A stretch of DNA of 64,000 nt from Streptomyces indicus (GTDB lineage: Bacteria; Actinomycetota; Actinomycetes; Streptomycetales; Streptomycetaceae). The stretch is from positions 62,001-126,000 of the forward strand of contig NZ_FNFF01000001.1 of assembly GCF_900100315.1 (NCBI RefSeq). The letters run 5' to 3'. The translations under genes were made by a program, and so were the position numbers. The notes below the pieces were generated by a model, which was not told where the DNA came from, did no database searches, and worked only from the letters and a program-made list of their open reading frames with translations. Of this stretch, positions 26,422 through 34,880 are shown in pieces (position 1 is the first letter of the stretch; the number at the start of each line of letters is the position of its first letter).

Positions 26422-26496
26422 GTGTCCTCGCCGCCCGGGCCCGTACCGCCGCATGATCGGTGCGCGAGCACCGCCACCCGCGACCGAGGAGTTCCG

Positions 26497-27486
26497 ATGC
26501 AGCGTCCCGCACCGTCCGCCGAGCCGCGCCATCACACCGTCGACGCGCCCACCGGGCGCCTCCACCTCGTCGAGCAGGGCACCGGTCCCCTCGTGCTCCT
26601 CGTGCACGGCTTCCCCGAGTCCTGGTACTCCTGGCGCCGCCAGCTCCCCGCCCTCGCGGCGGCCGGCTACCGGGCGGTGGCGATGGACGTGCGCGGTTAC
26701 GGCCGCTCCTCCAAGCCGGCCGCGGCCTCGGCGTACCGCATGCTCGATCTGGTCGAGGACAACGTCGCCCTGGTCCGCGCGCTCGGCGAGGAGCAGGCGG
26801 TGGTCGTCGGGCACGACTGGGGCTCCAACATCGCGGCCGCCTCCGCGCTGCTGCACCCCGAGGTGTTCCGCGCCGTCGGGCTCCTGAGCGTGCCCTACGC
26901 GCCGCCCGGCGGCCCCCGCCCGACGGAGGTCTTCGCGCAGATGGGCGGCGACGAGGAGTTCTACGTCTCGTATTTCCAGGAGCCCGGCCGGGCCGAAGCC
27001 GAGATGGAGCCCGACGTGCGGGGCTGGCTCGCGGGCTTCTACGCGGCCCTTTCGGCCGACACCATGCCGGGCGAGGGCGCGCCCGATCCGCATTTCGTGA
27101 CCCGCGCGGGCGGCCGGCTGCGGGACCGCTTCCCGCAGGGCATGCTGCCGGGCTGGCTGAGCGAGGCCGATCTCGACGTGTACGCAGGGGAGTTCGAGCG
27201 TACGGGGATGACCGGGGCCCTCAACCGCTACCGCAACATGGACCGCGACTGGGAGGACCTCGCGCCGCACGAAGGCGCCCCGCTCAAGCAGCCGTCGCTG
27301 TTCATCGGCGGCGCCCTGGACGCCTCCATCACGTGGATGGCCGCCGCGATCGACGCCTACCCGGCCACGCTCCCCGGCCTGACCGGGTCCCACATCCTCG
27401 ACGGCTGCGGTCACTGGGTCCAGCAGGAGCGTCCCGACGAGGTCAACCGTCTTCTGACCGGCTGGCTGGCGTCGCTCGACCGGTGA
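26497..27486 (+). CDS. Alpha/beta-hydrolase, epoxide hydrolase type
   Basis: The 329-residue protein matches soluble epoxide hydrolases, which add water to epoxides via an aspartyl ester. The oxyanion-hole motif HGFPESWYSW is at 37-46 and the nucleophile elbow GHDWGS places Asp107. The charge-relay acid is in GGALDASITW and the base His in DGCGHWVQQE near the C-terminus. A cap region between holds Tyr residues that could polarise the epoxide. Asp rather than Ser as nucleophile favours epoxide or haloalkane substrates over esters; the HGFPES form favours epoxide hydrolase. GAGGAG precedes the ATG at 26497; a longer frame upstream was rejected. Confidence 0.88.
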   Translation: MQRPAPSAEPRHHTVDAPTGRLHLVEQGTGPLVLLVHGFPESWYSWRRQLPALAAAGYRAVAMDVRGYGRSSKPAAASAYRMLDLVEDNVALVRALGEEQAVVVGHDWGSNIAAASALLHPEVFRAVGLLSVPYAPPGGPRPTEVFAQMGGDEEFYVSYFQEPGRAEAEMEPDVRGWLAGFYAALSADTMPGEGAPDPHFVTRAGGRLRDRFPQGMLPGWLSEADLDVYAGEFERTGMTGALNRYRNMDRDWEDLAPHEGAPLKQPSLFIGGALDASITWMAAAIDAYPATLPGLTGSHILDGCGHWVQQERPDEVNRLLTGWLASLDR

Positions 27487-27721
27487 ACCGCTGCGTAGCG
27501 GCGTCCGCACCCGTGTCCGGATCGGGGTCGAGATCGATGTCGATCTGGTCGCGGATGAGTGGGTGCGGGCCGTGGTCGGCCGGATCGGGCGCGAGGGCCC
27601 CGGCCGCGACATGCGGCGCGGCATGCGGCGGGCGGTCCGGGTAGGCGGCACCGGTCGTCGCCGCGAGCACGCAGACGGCGGCCGCCGCGAGCAGCCGGCG
27701 TCTGGCCCGTTCGCTCAGCAT
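27443..27721 (-). CDS. Small secreted protein, hypothetical
   Basis: A 92-residue frame with a very good AAGGAGGG ribosome binding site 5 nt before the ATG at 27721 and a clear signal peptide (LSERARRRLLAAAAVCVLAATTGAA). The mature part is Pro/Asp/His-rich (DIDLDPDPDTGADAA). A Cys in the signal region is not in a canonical lipobox. The 3' end overlaps the convergent epoxide hydrolase gene by 44 bp. No family recognised. It is the only gene between the hydrolase and the two-component genes and is leftward like the latter. Confidence 0.5.
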   Translation of the reverse strand: MLSERARRRLLAAAAVCVLAATTGAAYPDRPPHAAPHVAAGALAPDPADHGPHPLIRDQIDIDLDPDPDTGADAATQRFTGRATPASRSEDG

Positions 27722-27813
27722 GAGGCCCTCCTTGCCGCCGCGGTGGTCCGTGCACGGGAAGTGTCCTCGACCTGGATGAGACGGCCTCTTAGAAAGGCTT
27801 GGGCGCTGCGGGC

Positions 27814-28500
27814 TCAGGGCTCGATCAACCCGGTGCGGATCGCATAGCGCGTGAGGTCCAGGCGGTCGCGCAGGCCCAGCTTCTGGAGCATGTTGGCGCG
27901 GTGGCGTTCGACGGTCTTCACGCTGATGTAGAGGAGGTCCGCGATCTCCTTCGAGGTGTGGCCCTCGGCCACCAGCTTCAGCACCTCCTCCTCGCGTTCG
28001 GTCACCGGGCGGTCCGGCAACGGCTCCCCGCTGTGCGCCCGCTCCAGGTAGTTGCGGATCAGGGTGGTCATGGTGCCCGGGTAGAGGAACGGCTCGCCGC
28101 GCATCGCCGCCCGGCACGCGTCCACCAGGTCGCGGTCGGCCACGGACTTCGGGACGTAGCCGCTGGCGCCGGCCTTGAGCGCCTCGAAGAAGAACTGCTC
28201 GTTGTCGTACATCGTCAGCATCAGCGTGCGCAGGCCCGGCTGGACGCGGGCGAGTTCACGCGCCGCCTGCAGTCCGGTCATCCGCGGCATCGCGATGTCG
28301 AGTACGGCGAGATCGGGCTCGTGGGTGCGGGCCAGGGCGACCGCGTCGGCGCCGTTGTCGGCTTCGGCCACGACTTCGAGGTCCGGTTCGCTGTCGAGGA
28401 TGAGCCGCACGCCGCGCCGTACCAGGGCGTGATCGTCCGCGAGCAGGACGCGGATGGGGGCCGCGCCGGGGTTCGGGCCGCCGGTGGTGTCCGCGTCCAT
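27814..28500 (-). CDS. NarL/LuxR-type response regulator
   Basis: The 228-residue protein has a receiver domain (about 15-132) with phospho-acceptor Asp68 (LAVLDIAMP), acidic pair ADD near 21-23 and Lys in VPKSVADR, and a C-terminal LuxR HTH (about 165-228) with TEREEEVLKLVAEG and SVKTVERHRAN. It is a transcription factor activated by the adjacent kinase. AAGGAGA precedes the ATG at 28500, which lies one base after the kinase stop, so the two are coupled. A second regulator at 31756-32436 is a close paralogue, sharing the same C-terminal LIEP. Confidence 0.93.
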   Translation of the reverse strand: MDADTTGGPNPGAAPIRVLLADDHALVRRGVRLILDSEPDLEVVAEADNGADAVALARTHEPDLAVLDIAMPRMTGLQAARELARVQPGLRTLMLTMYDNEQFFFEALKAGASGYVPKSVADRDLVDACRAAMRGEPFLYPGTMTTLIRNYLERAHSGEPLPDRPVTEREEEVLKLVAEGHTSKEIADLLYISVKTVERHRANMLQKLGLRDRLDLTRYAIRTGLIEP

Positions 28501-28501
28501 G

Positions 28502-29554
28502 TCAGGTGTCTCCTTCGGCTGCGGTACGCAGGGGGTCATCTCCTCGGGCCGCGGTGTGCGGGGGCGCGTCTGCTGGGGGCGCGGTGTGCGGGGGCGCGTC
28601 TGCTCGGGGCGCGGTGTGCGACGGCACGGTCATCCGGACGCGCGTCCCGCCGCCGGGCGCGGGTCCCAGCGCGAGGCGGGCGCCGATGAGCAGGGCGCGT
28701 TCGCGCATGCCGCGGATGCCCGAGCCTTCCGGTGCGCCGCCCGTCCCCCGGCCGTCGTCGGCCACGACCAGTTCCACTCCGTCCGCGGTGCGGTGCAGGC
28801 TCAGGTCGGCCTTGGTGGCGCGGGCGTGCCGGGCCGCGTTGGTGAGGCTCTCCTGGGCCACGCGGTACAGGACGAGTTCGGTGCGTTCGTCCAGTGCGGG
28901 CAGGTCGGGTGCGTAGCTGCGGCGGACCGTGAGTCCGGCGTGGGCGGTGATCTCGTGGGCCAGGGCGGTGAGGGCGCTGGTCAGGCCGAGTTCGTCGAGG
29001 ACACCGGGGCGCAGGCGGCGGGCGATCCAGCGGATCTCGTCGAGTCCCGCCCGCGTGGTCTCCTGCACGCGCCGCAGGTCCTCGCGCAGGGGTTCGGGCA
29101 CCTGGTCGGCGACCCGCTTGAGGTCGAGCAGCACCACGGTGAGGGTCTGCCCCACTTCGTCGTGCAACTCCTGGGCGATACGGCGCCGTTCCGCCTCCTG
29201 CGCGGACAGGGCGAGCGAGCTGCTCGCCGCCCGCTCGGCCTCGAGGCGGTCGAGCATCGTGTTGAAGGTGGTGATGAGATCGGCGAACTCGCCCTGCCCG
29301 CAGGCGTCGAGGCGCCGCCCGGGCCGGAGCAGATCCGTGGTGGTCATCGCGCGGGTGAGCCGGCGCAGCGGGGCGAGGCTCATCCGGAACAGGACGGCGT
29401 TGGCCGCGAGCATCACGCCCACCCCGCCGGCCGCGATCACGACTTCGGTGAAGAGGACCGGTGTGGAGACCGTCGCGGGCCCGAGCAGGAGCAGGGCGGT
29501 CGCCACGACCAGCACGGCGGCGTTGAGCAGGAAGATCCGCCAGAACAACGACAC
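28502..29554 (-). CDS. NarL-partner sensor histidine kinase (HisKA_3)
   Basis: The 350-residue membrane kinase has two N-terminal spans (about 6-25 and 33-56) with a very short extracellular loop, a HAMP region, a HisKA_3 dimerisation helix with phospho-accepting His131 (AQELHDEVGQ), and a HATPase domain (DDGRGTGG, GIRGMRERA). The short loop suggests it senses a membrane or cytoplasmic state. GAGGAGG sits upstream of the GTG at 29554; a longer frame has no plausible start. The C-terminal 40 residues are a low-complexity HTAPxADAP repeat from a 30-bp DNA repeat. It is coupled to the regulator downstream and lies 186 bp after an antiporter gene. Confidence 0.92.
   Translation of the reverse strand: MSLFWRIFLLNAAVLVVATALLLLGPATVSTPVLFTEVVIAAGGVGVMLAANAVLFRMSLAPLRRLTRAMTTTDLLRPGRRLDACGQGEFADLITTFNTMLDRLEAERAASSSLALSAQEAERRRIAQELHDEVGQTLTVVLLDLKRVADQVPEPLREDLRRVQETTRAGLDEIRWIARRLRPGVLDELGLTSALTALAHEITAHAGLTVRRSYAPDLPALDERTELVLYRVAQESLTNAARHARATKADLSLHRTADGVELVVADDGRGTGGAPEGSGIRGMRERALLIGARLALGPAPGGGTRVRMTVPSHTAPRADAPPHTAPPADAPPHTAARGDDPLRTAAEGDT
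28551..28620. repeat. 30-bp tandem repeat inside the kinase gene
   Basis: Two full 30-bp units (28551-28580, 28581-28610) differing at one base and a partial third unit (28611-28620) encode a repeated 10-residue HTAPxADAP-type segment at the kinase C-terminus. In-frame unit length means copy changes would not shift the frame. Confidence 0.85.
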
Positions 29555-29740
29555 GTACGCGCGGCCTCCTCGGGGGCCTCGCCCCTCGACTTCCTGCTGT
29601 CCGGTGTAGATCGTGGCGGGGCGGTGGCCGCGCGTCCATCCGTGCCGGCACCCATCCCGCGAGCTCCGCACGCCGGGGCCGCCGGCGCCTTCCTCGTTCG
29701 AGGTGCTCCGGCGGCCCGTCCGTCCGGTCGCGTGCCGCAC

Positions 29741-31030
29741 TTACCCGTGGCCGCGGTGGTCGCCGGACGCGTCGGGACCGGACGCGTCGGGAACGGGCGT
29801 GCCGAGACCACCGGCGTCGATGCCGGGCGCGGAGACACCGGCGGGCACCTGGGTCTGCGGTGCGGCCGTGGTCGTACGGTGCTTCGTGAGGCGCATGGCC
29901 AGCGGTTCCGCGTACCGGGCCGTCAGCGGTCCGATCACGACGAGGATCAGGACGTACGCCGTGGCCAGCGGGCCGAGCGCCGGTTCGATGCCGGCGGTGA
30001 CGGCGAGTCCGGCGATGACGATGGAGAACTCGCCGCGGGCCACGAGCGTGCCGCCCGCACGCCAGCGCCCCTTGACGCCCACACCCGCGCGGCGCGCCGC
30101 CCAGTACCCCGTGGCGACCTTCGTGCACGCGGTGATCACGGCGAGGACCAGGGCGGGCAGCAGCACCGGCGGGATGCTGGCCGGATCCGTGTGCAGGCCG
30201 AAGAAGACGAAGAAGACCGCGGCGAACAGGTCGCGCAGCGGCGAGAGCAGCACGTGCGTGCCCTCGGCGACCTCGCCCGAGAGCGCGATGCCCACGAGGA
30301 ACGCGCCCACCGCGGCCGACACCTGGAGCTGCTGGGCGATGCCCGCGACCAGCAGGGTCAGGCCGAGCACCACCAGGAGCAACTTCTCGGCGTCGTCGCT
30401 GGAGACGAAGCGGGAGATGAGCCTGCCGTAGCGCAGGGCGACGAAGAGCACCCCGCCCGCCACGGCGAGGGCGATGGCGAGCGTCACCGCTCCGGCGGCG
30501 AGGCTCACCCCGGCCAACAGGGCGGTGATGATGGGCAGATACACCGCCATCGCCAGGTCCTCGAGCACCAGGATGCTGAGGATCACGGGGGTCTCACGGT
30601 TGCCGAGCCGGCCGAGGTCGCCGAGCACCTTCGCGATGACGCCGGACGACGAGATCCAGGTGACGCCGGCGAGGACGACCGCGGCCACGGGTCCCCAGCC
30701 GAGCAGCAGCGCGGCGACCGCGCCGGGCAGGGCGTTGAGCGTGAAGTCGACGAGTCCTGCCGGGTACTGCGTCTTGAGGTTGGAGACCAGGTCGCTCGCG
30801 GTGTATTCGAGGCCGAGCATCAACAGCAGCAGGATGACGCCGATCTCGGCGCCGATGGCGACGAACTCCTCGCTGGCGCCCAGCGGGAGCAGCCCGCCTT
30901 CGCCGAAGGCGAGCCCGGCCAGGAGGTAGAGCGGGATAGGCGAGAAGTGCAGCCGGCCGGCCAGGCGGCCGAGCAGGCCGAGGCCGAGGATGATCGCACC
31001 GAACTCGATGAGGAAGACGGCAGAGTGCAT
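29741..31030 (-). CDS. CPA2-family cation:proton antiporter (KefB/KhtU type)
   Basis: A 429-residue integral membrane protein with about 12 spans, beginning FLIEFGAIILGLGLLGRLAGRLH as CPA2 antiporters do. The GLEYTASDL and GVTWISSSGVIAKVLGDLGRL segments match the ion-path region, and VLEDLAMAVYLPIIT supplies the ED-containing transport helix. It probably exchanges K+ (or Na+) for protons at the cell membrane. Its ATG lies 3 bp after the stop of the TrkA-C-domain gene, a pairing equal to B. subtilis KhtT/KhtU, in which the small protein gates the antiporter. It has no RCK domain of its own, consistent with a separate regulatory subunit. Confidence 0.9.
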   Translation of the reverse strand: MHSAVFLIEFGAIILGLGLLGRLAGRLHFSPIPLYLLAGLAFGEGGLLPLGASEEFVAIGAEIGVILLLLMLGLEYTASDLVSNLKTQYPAGLVDFTLNALPGAVAALLLGWGPVAAVVLAGVTWISSSGVIAKVLGDLGRLGNRETPVILSILVLEDLAMAVYLPIITALLAGVSLAAGAVTLAIALAVAGGVLFVALRYGRLISRFVSSDDAEKLLLVVLGLTLLVAGIAQQLQVSAAVGAFLVGIALSGEVAEGTHVLLSPLRDLFAAVFFVFFGLHTDPASIPPVLLPALVLAVITACTKVATGYWAARRAGVGVKGRWRAGGTLVARGEFSIVIAGLAVTAGIEPALGPLATAYVLILVVIGPLTARYAEPLAMRLTKHRTTTAAPQTQVPAGVSAPGIDAGGLGTPVPDASGPDASGDHRGHG

Positions 31031-31033
31031 ACG

Positions 31034-31519
31034 TCACTCACGTCCGAGTATCGAGGCGGCGGCGCTGACACCTTCGCGGGTGCCGATGACGATCAGCGTG
31101 TCCCCGCCGGCGAGCCGGAAGTCGGGGGTCGGCGAGGGGATCGCGTCGGCGCGGCGCAGCACGGCGACGACGGACACACCCGTCTCCGTCCGCAGCCGGG
31201 TCTCGCCGAGGACGCGCCCGTTCCAGTACGAGTGGGCCGAGATCTCCACGCGTTCGGCGAGCAGGCCGAGGTCCGTGGTGTGCAGCAGGTTCGGGCTGTG
31301 GTGGGAGGGCATCAACGCGTCGATCAGCGAGGCCGTCTCCGCTCCGGTCAGGTGCACCGACTGGGCGCAGGCGTCGGGGTCGTCGCCCCGGTAGACGTTG
31401 ACGGTGCGGGTGCCGTCGCGGTGGGCCACCACCGAGAGGTGGCGGTGTTCTCGCGTCGTCAGGTCGTACTGGACACCGATCCCCGGCAGCGGGGTCGTAC
31501 TCATCCGTGGAGCGGGCAC
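31034..31519 (-). CDS. Antiporter regulatory subunit with TrkA-C domain (KhtT-like)
   Basis: The 161-residue soluble protein has an N-terminal domain (IGVQYDLTTREHRHLSVVAHRDG) and a C-terminal TrkA-C/RCK-C module (LGETRLRTETGVSVVAVLRR...AGGDTLIVIGTREG) that in relatives binds a small ligand. It is expected to control the co-transcribed antiporter. The GTG at 31519 sits 6 nt after GAGGAGGGA, whereas the ATG at 31504 is 21 nt away, so GTG is preferred. It is separated by 236 bp from the second response-regulator gene. Confidence 0.88.
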   Translation of the reverse strand: MPAPRMSTTPLPGIGVQYDLTTREHRHLSVVAHRDGTRTVNVYRGDDPDACAQSVHLTGAETASLIDALMPSHHSPNLLHTTDLGLLAERVEISAHSYWNGRVLGETRLRTETGVSVVAVLRRADAIPSPTPDFRLAGGDTLIVIGTREGVSAAASILGRE

Positions 31520-31716
31520 AGCCCGTCCCTCCTCATCGCAGCTCACGAACTCTTCGGCCGGGCGGGAGGAATGACCGCACGCAAGGGACGAGCACCCTGT
31601 GCATCCGGATGACCACCCCTGCATGTCGACACATCGACCCGCCGCGATCCGGCCATCCTGTCATCCGGCAGGGCTGCGAAACATGGGGGCCTCCACGGAT
31701 GGACAGGCCGCCTCTG

Positions 31717-31769
31717 CGTGCGCCTACGGTTCGATCAAGCACCCTCACCGTGCGCCTACGGTTCGATCA
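31717..31769. repeat. 21-bp direct repeat across a response-regulator stop codon
   Basis: A 21-bp sequence occurs twice (31717-31737 and 31749-31769), with a 32-bp period. The second copy carries the last codons and the TAG stop of the regulator gene; the first copy lies just downstream and repeats them. This is a local duplication of the gene end. Confidence 0.85.
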
Positions 31770-32436
31770 GCCCGACTCGGATGGCATAGCGGGTGAGTTC
31801 GAGGCGGTCGCGCAGGGCGAGTTTCTGCAGCAGGTTGGCGCGGTGCCGCTCCACGGTCTTGACGCTGAGGACGAGCAGGCGGGCGATCTCCTGTGAACTG
31901 TGGCCCTCGGCCACGAGTTTGAGCACCTCCTCCTCGCGAGGAGTCACAGGTCTCGGGCCGGGATCGCTGCCCGCGTTCCCGGAGTCCGCATTCCCGGCGG
32001 CCCGTTCCAGGTAGTTGCGGATCAGCGCGTTCACGGCCCCCGGGTAGATGAAGGGCTCGTCCCGCATGGCGGCACGGCAGGCCTCGACCAGATCGCGGTC
32101 GGCCACCGACTTGAGGACGTAGCCGCAGGCCCCGGCCTTGAGCGCCTCGAAGAAGTACTGCTCGTTGTCGTACATCGTCAGCATGAGGATGCGCAGGTCC
32201 GGCCGGAGCCGGGCGAGTTCACGGGCCGCCTGGAGCCCGGTCAGGCGTGGCATCGCGATGTCGAGGATGGCGAGATCCGGCCGGTCGGCGCGGGCCCGGT
32301 CGATGGCCTCCGCGCCGTCGCCGGCCTCGGCGACGACGGTCAGGCCGGGTTCGCCGTCGAGGATGAGCCGCACGCCGCGCCGTACAAGCGCGTGGTCGTC
32401 GGCGAGCAGGATCCGCGTCGTCCCCGGCTCGGCCAT
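31756..32436 (-). CDS. Orphan NarL/LuxR-type response regulator, paralogue of the one at 27814
   Basis: The 226-residue protein has receiver acceptor Asp59 (LAILDIAMP), LKSVADR with the conserved Lys, and a LuxR HTH (TPREEEVLKLVAEG, SVKTVERHRAN). Most of it is near-identical in motif order and wording to the regulator at 27814-28500, including MYDNEQ, FEALKAG and the final LIEP, showing recent duplication. No kinase gene adjoins it; the kinase at 28502-29554 is the likely shared partner. It differs in a longer linker with AGNADSGNAGSDPG and a Cys (KAGACGYV) in place of Ser. The start is the ATG at 32436. Confidence 0.92.
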   Translation of the reverse strand: MAEPGTTRILLADDHALVRRGVRLILDGEPGLTVVAEAGDGAEAIDRARADRPDLAILDIAMPRLTGLQAARELARLRPDLRILMLTMYDNEQYFFEALKAGACGYVLKSVADRDLVEACRAAMRDEPFIYPGAVNALIRNYLERAAGNADSGNAGSDPGPRPVTPREEEVLKLVAEGHSSQEIARLLVLSVKTVERHRANLLQKLALRDRLELTRYAIRVGLIEP

Positions 32437-32709
32437 CGTGCGCTCCGTCCTCGTGTCCGCGGCCCGTTCCCCGTCCTCGTACGCGCTGAGGCACGAGGAC
32501 CGCTCGGCGGGGGCCGTACGCGATCGCTGTCCCTGTCAGCTTCCGCCGGTAGGGCCGGGGCCGTCCATCGGGTCCGGCACCCATCCCACCGCCCGCGCCC
32601 AGGTCAGAGGCCAGACGTCTTGGGTGGGCGGCCTGATGGCGTACGGCGGGTGCACGCGGTCACCGTGGAAGGCACGAGGTTCCCGCCCGCCGGGGAAGGG
32701 AGAAGCGCC

Positions 32710-33006
32710 ATGTCACCTGCCGACGAGCGCCACTTGCGCGCCCTGGAGGCCCAACTGGAGCTGGACGACCCGCAGTTCGCGCGCGCCCTGGCCCGTGGCC
32801 GGCCGCGGCGCCCGCGGGAGTGCCGGAGGCGGTGGGCCTGGCTGGTGGCGGGGGCCGCGGCGGGCTGCTTCGCCTACGGCGTCGCGGTGGGCCAGGGGCT
32901 GCTCATCGCCACCGGGCTCGTGATCGCGGGGGCGGCCACGCACCTGTTCGACCCGCCGCAGCTCCGGTCCGCCCGCGCCCGTGAGCCACGTCACGGCGAC
33001 CGGTGA
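32710..33006 (+). CDS. Small DUF3040 membrane protein
   Basis: This 98-residue protein has the actinobacterial DUF3040 pattern: an N-terminal acidic helix (ADERHLRALEAQLELDDPQFARAL), a basic RRPRECRRR stretch and two adjoining hydrophobic spans (about 43-60 and 62-78). The function of DUF3040 is unknown. GGGAGAAG precedes the ATG. It faces away from the orphan regulator gene across 273 bp. Confidence 0.8.
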   Translation: MSPADERHLRALEAQLELDDPQFARALARGRPRRPRECRRRWAWLVAGAAAGCFAYGVAVGQGLLIATGLVIAGAATHLFDPPQLRSARAREPRHGDR

Positions 33007-33236
33007 CGTGAGCGCGGGAGCGGAGTGCGGGGCGCGGGTCGGTCCGCGGTGCGGAGCGCCGGGCGCGGGGACGTCCACGGAGCGGACGCCGGGCGTGAGC
33101 CGCATCTCAGTCCTTGTGCGGACCGCAAAAACGCATGTAGGCATGAAGGGGTACAAAGTCCATCAGGCAGGCAATGATCAAGCGCCCAGGCCGCGTTGAT
33201 CACCTCGTCCGGAAGCAGAAAGCAATCACTCCCCCC

Positions 33237-34880
33237 ATGCACCTCGAGCCGGGCTCCCCTGCCGCGCAGCACACCGAAGCCGCCCCCTCCACCGCGCCCG
33301 CCGCCTCCGACGCGAACCCGTCCGTACCGGTGTCCGCGGGCCCGTCGACTCTCGACGGGGCGCGCCTGCGGGACGGTGACCTCGTCCTGGTGACCCGCCA
33401 CGACGGCTCGGTGGAGTCCCGCGTGCGGCGCTGGGGCGTCTGGCACGCGGACGTGGAGCAGCCGGGCGACCGGGCCTGGTCCGACGCCGAACTGCTCGCC
33501 GCCATCGCCGACCTGGCCGGGGCGGTCGGGAAGGTCGGCGAGATCGGACAAATCGGTCAGGGCGCGCGGTCCGAGCGAGGCGACCAAGTCCGCTACATAC
33601 CGCGCCAGGCGGCCGCTGCGAGCACGTCCGGACGCCGACGCGTGGTGGTGACCGGGCTCGGCGCGATCACCCCGCTCGGCTACGGCGTGCCCGAGCTCTG
33701 GCACGGGCTGCTCGAAGGGCGCTGTGCGATACGGGAGTTGACCGACGAGGAGTTCGCCGACCACCCCGCACGGATCGCCGGCACCGTCGAGACCGACCCG
33801 GCCGAGCTGCTGCCGCGGGTGCAGGCCCGGCGGATGAACCGGTCCGCGCAGTTCGCCGTGCTCGCCGCACGCGAGGCCTGGCAGGACGCCGGGTTCGATC
33901 CGGCCGGCACCGCGCAGAGCGGCCTGGACCCCGAGCGCGTCGGTGTCTCGGTCGGCACGATCATCGGCGGCACGCCCGTGATGATCGAGGGCGACCGCAA
34001 GCTGCGCGAGAAGGGGCTGCGGGCCGTGCCGGCGCTCACCGCCCCCATGACCGTGCCCTCCCAGGCCTCCTCGCAGATCTCCCTCGACCTGCACATCACC
34101 GGCGAGGCGCGCACCGTCGTGAGCGCCTGCGCGTCGGGCACGGAGGCGATCGGTGCAGCCATCGACCGGATCCGGCACGGCTATCTGGACGTCGCTGTGG
34201 CGGGCGGCGCCGAGGCGGTGATCACCCCGGCCGTGATGGCCTCGTTCAGCAGCATGCGGGCCCTGTCCACCCGTAACGACGAACCCGGCCGCGCCTCGCG
34301 CCCCTTCGCCGCGGACCGGGACGGCTTCGTGAACGGCGAGGGCGCCGGGCTGCTCGTCCTGGAGTCCGAGGAGCACGCCCGGGCCCGCGGCGCCCGGATC
34401 TACTGCGAGGCGGCCGGTTCGGGCCTGTCCGCGGACGCCCACCACATCGCGGCGCCCGACCCGACCGGCTCCGGCGTCGCCAGCGCGGTGCGCCGCGCGA
34501 TCAGGGACGCGGGCGCGCACGCGGTCGACGTCGTGCACGTGAACGCGCACGCGACCGCCACCGTCGAGGGCGACCTGGCCGAGGCGAAGGCGCTGCGTGC
34601 CGTGCTCGGCGAGGGCAGCGTCCCCGTCACGGCGCTCAAGGGCAACTTCGGGCACTTGCAGGGCGCGGCGGGCGGGGTGGAGGCCGTGGCCACGGTCCTC
34701 ACCCTGCACCACGGTGTGATTCCGCCCACGATCGGCTGCGACACCCTCGACGAGGCGATCGCCCTCGACGTGGTCACCTCGGCGCCGCGGCCACTGCCCG
34801 CGCGGGGCGATCTGGCCCTGAGCAACTCCTTCGGATTCGGCGGGCACAACGCGGTCCTGGCGCTGCGCCGGTGTGCGTGA
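33237..34880 (+). CDS. Beta-ketoacyl-ACP synthase (FabF/KAS II type) with N-terminal extension
   Basis: The 547-residue protein has a full ketosynthase domain from about residue 132. It carries the Cys-His-His triad: Cys298 (VSACASGTEA), His438 (VNAHATATVEGD) and His473 (KGNFGHLQGA). Such enzymes condense malonyl-ACP with acyl-ACP. The first 130 residues are extra: a Pro/Ala-rich start, a small basic domain (LRDGDLVLVTRHDGSVESR) and a helix with repeated VGKVGEIGQIGQG. No ACP or ketoreductase gene adjoins it. The preceding in-frame stretch 33174-33236 has codons unlike the rest, so ATG 33237 is preferred, though without a good ribosome binding site. Confidence 0.85.
   Translation: MHLEPGSPAAQHTEAAPSTAPAASDANPSVPVSAGPSTLDGARLRDGDLVLVTRHDGSVESRVRRWGVWHADVEQPGDRAWSDAELLAAIADLAGAVGKVGEIGQIGQGARSERGDQVRYIPRQAAAASTSGRRRVVVTGLGAITPLGYGVPELWHGLLEGRCAIRELTDEEFADHPARIAGTVETDPAELLPRVQARRMNRSAQFAVLAAREAWQDAGFDPAGTAQSGLDPERVGVSVGTIIGGTPVMIEGDRKLREKGLRAVPALTAPMTVPSQASSQISLDLHITGEARTVVSACASGTEAIGAAIDRIRHGYLDVAVAGGAEAVITPAVMASFSSMRALSTRNDEPGRASRPFAADRDGFVNGEGAGLLVLESEEHARARGARIYCEAAGSGLSADAHHIAAPDPTGSGVASAVRRAIRDAGAHAVDVVHVNAHATATVEGDLAEAKALRAVLGEGSVPVTALKGNFGHLQGAAGGVEAVATVLTLHHGVIPPTIGCDTLDEAIALDVVTSAPRPLPARGDLALSNSFGFGGHNAVLALRRCA

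Noticed and set aside
24337..27651. 1104-codon open frame on the minus strand
   Set aside because: It is antisense to the sigma-like and epoxide hydrolase genes, has the Arg/Gly/Pro-rich make-up of high-GC shadow frames and shows no domain.
28454..31612. 1052-codon open frame on the plus strand
   Set aside because: Antisense to the kinase, antiporter and TrkA-C genes, which have clear motifs and starts; composition is Arg/Glu/Gly-rich without a fold.
33174..33236. Longer start for the ketosynthase at ATG 33174
   Set aside because: The added codons include several with A or T in the third position, unlike the gene itself, so this is more likely the untranslated leader.
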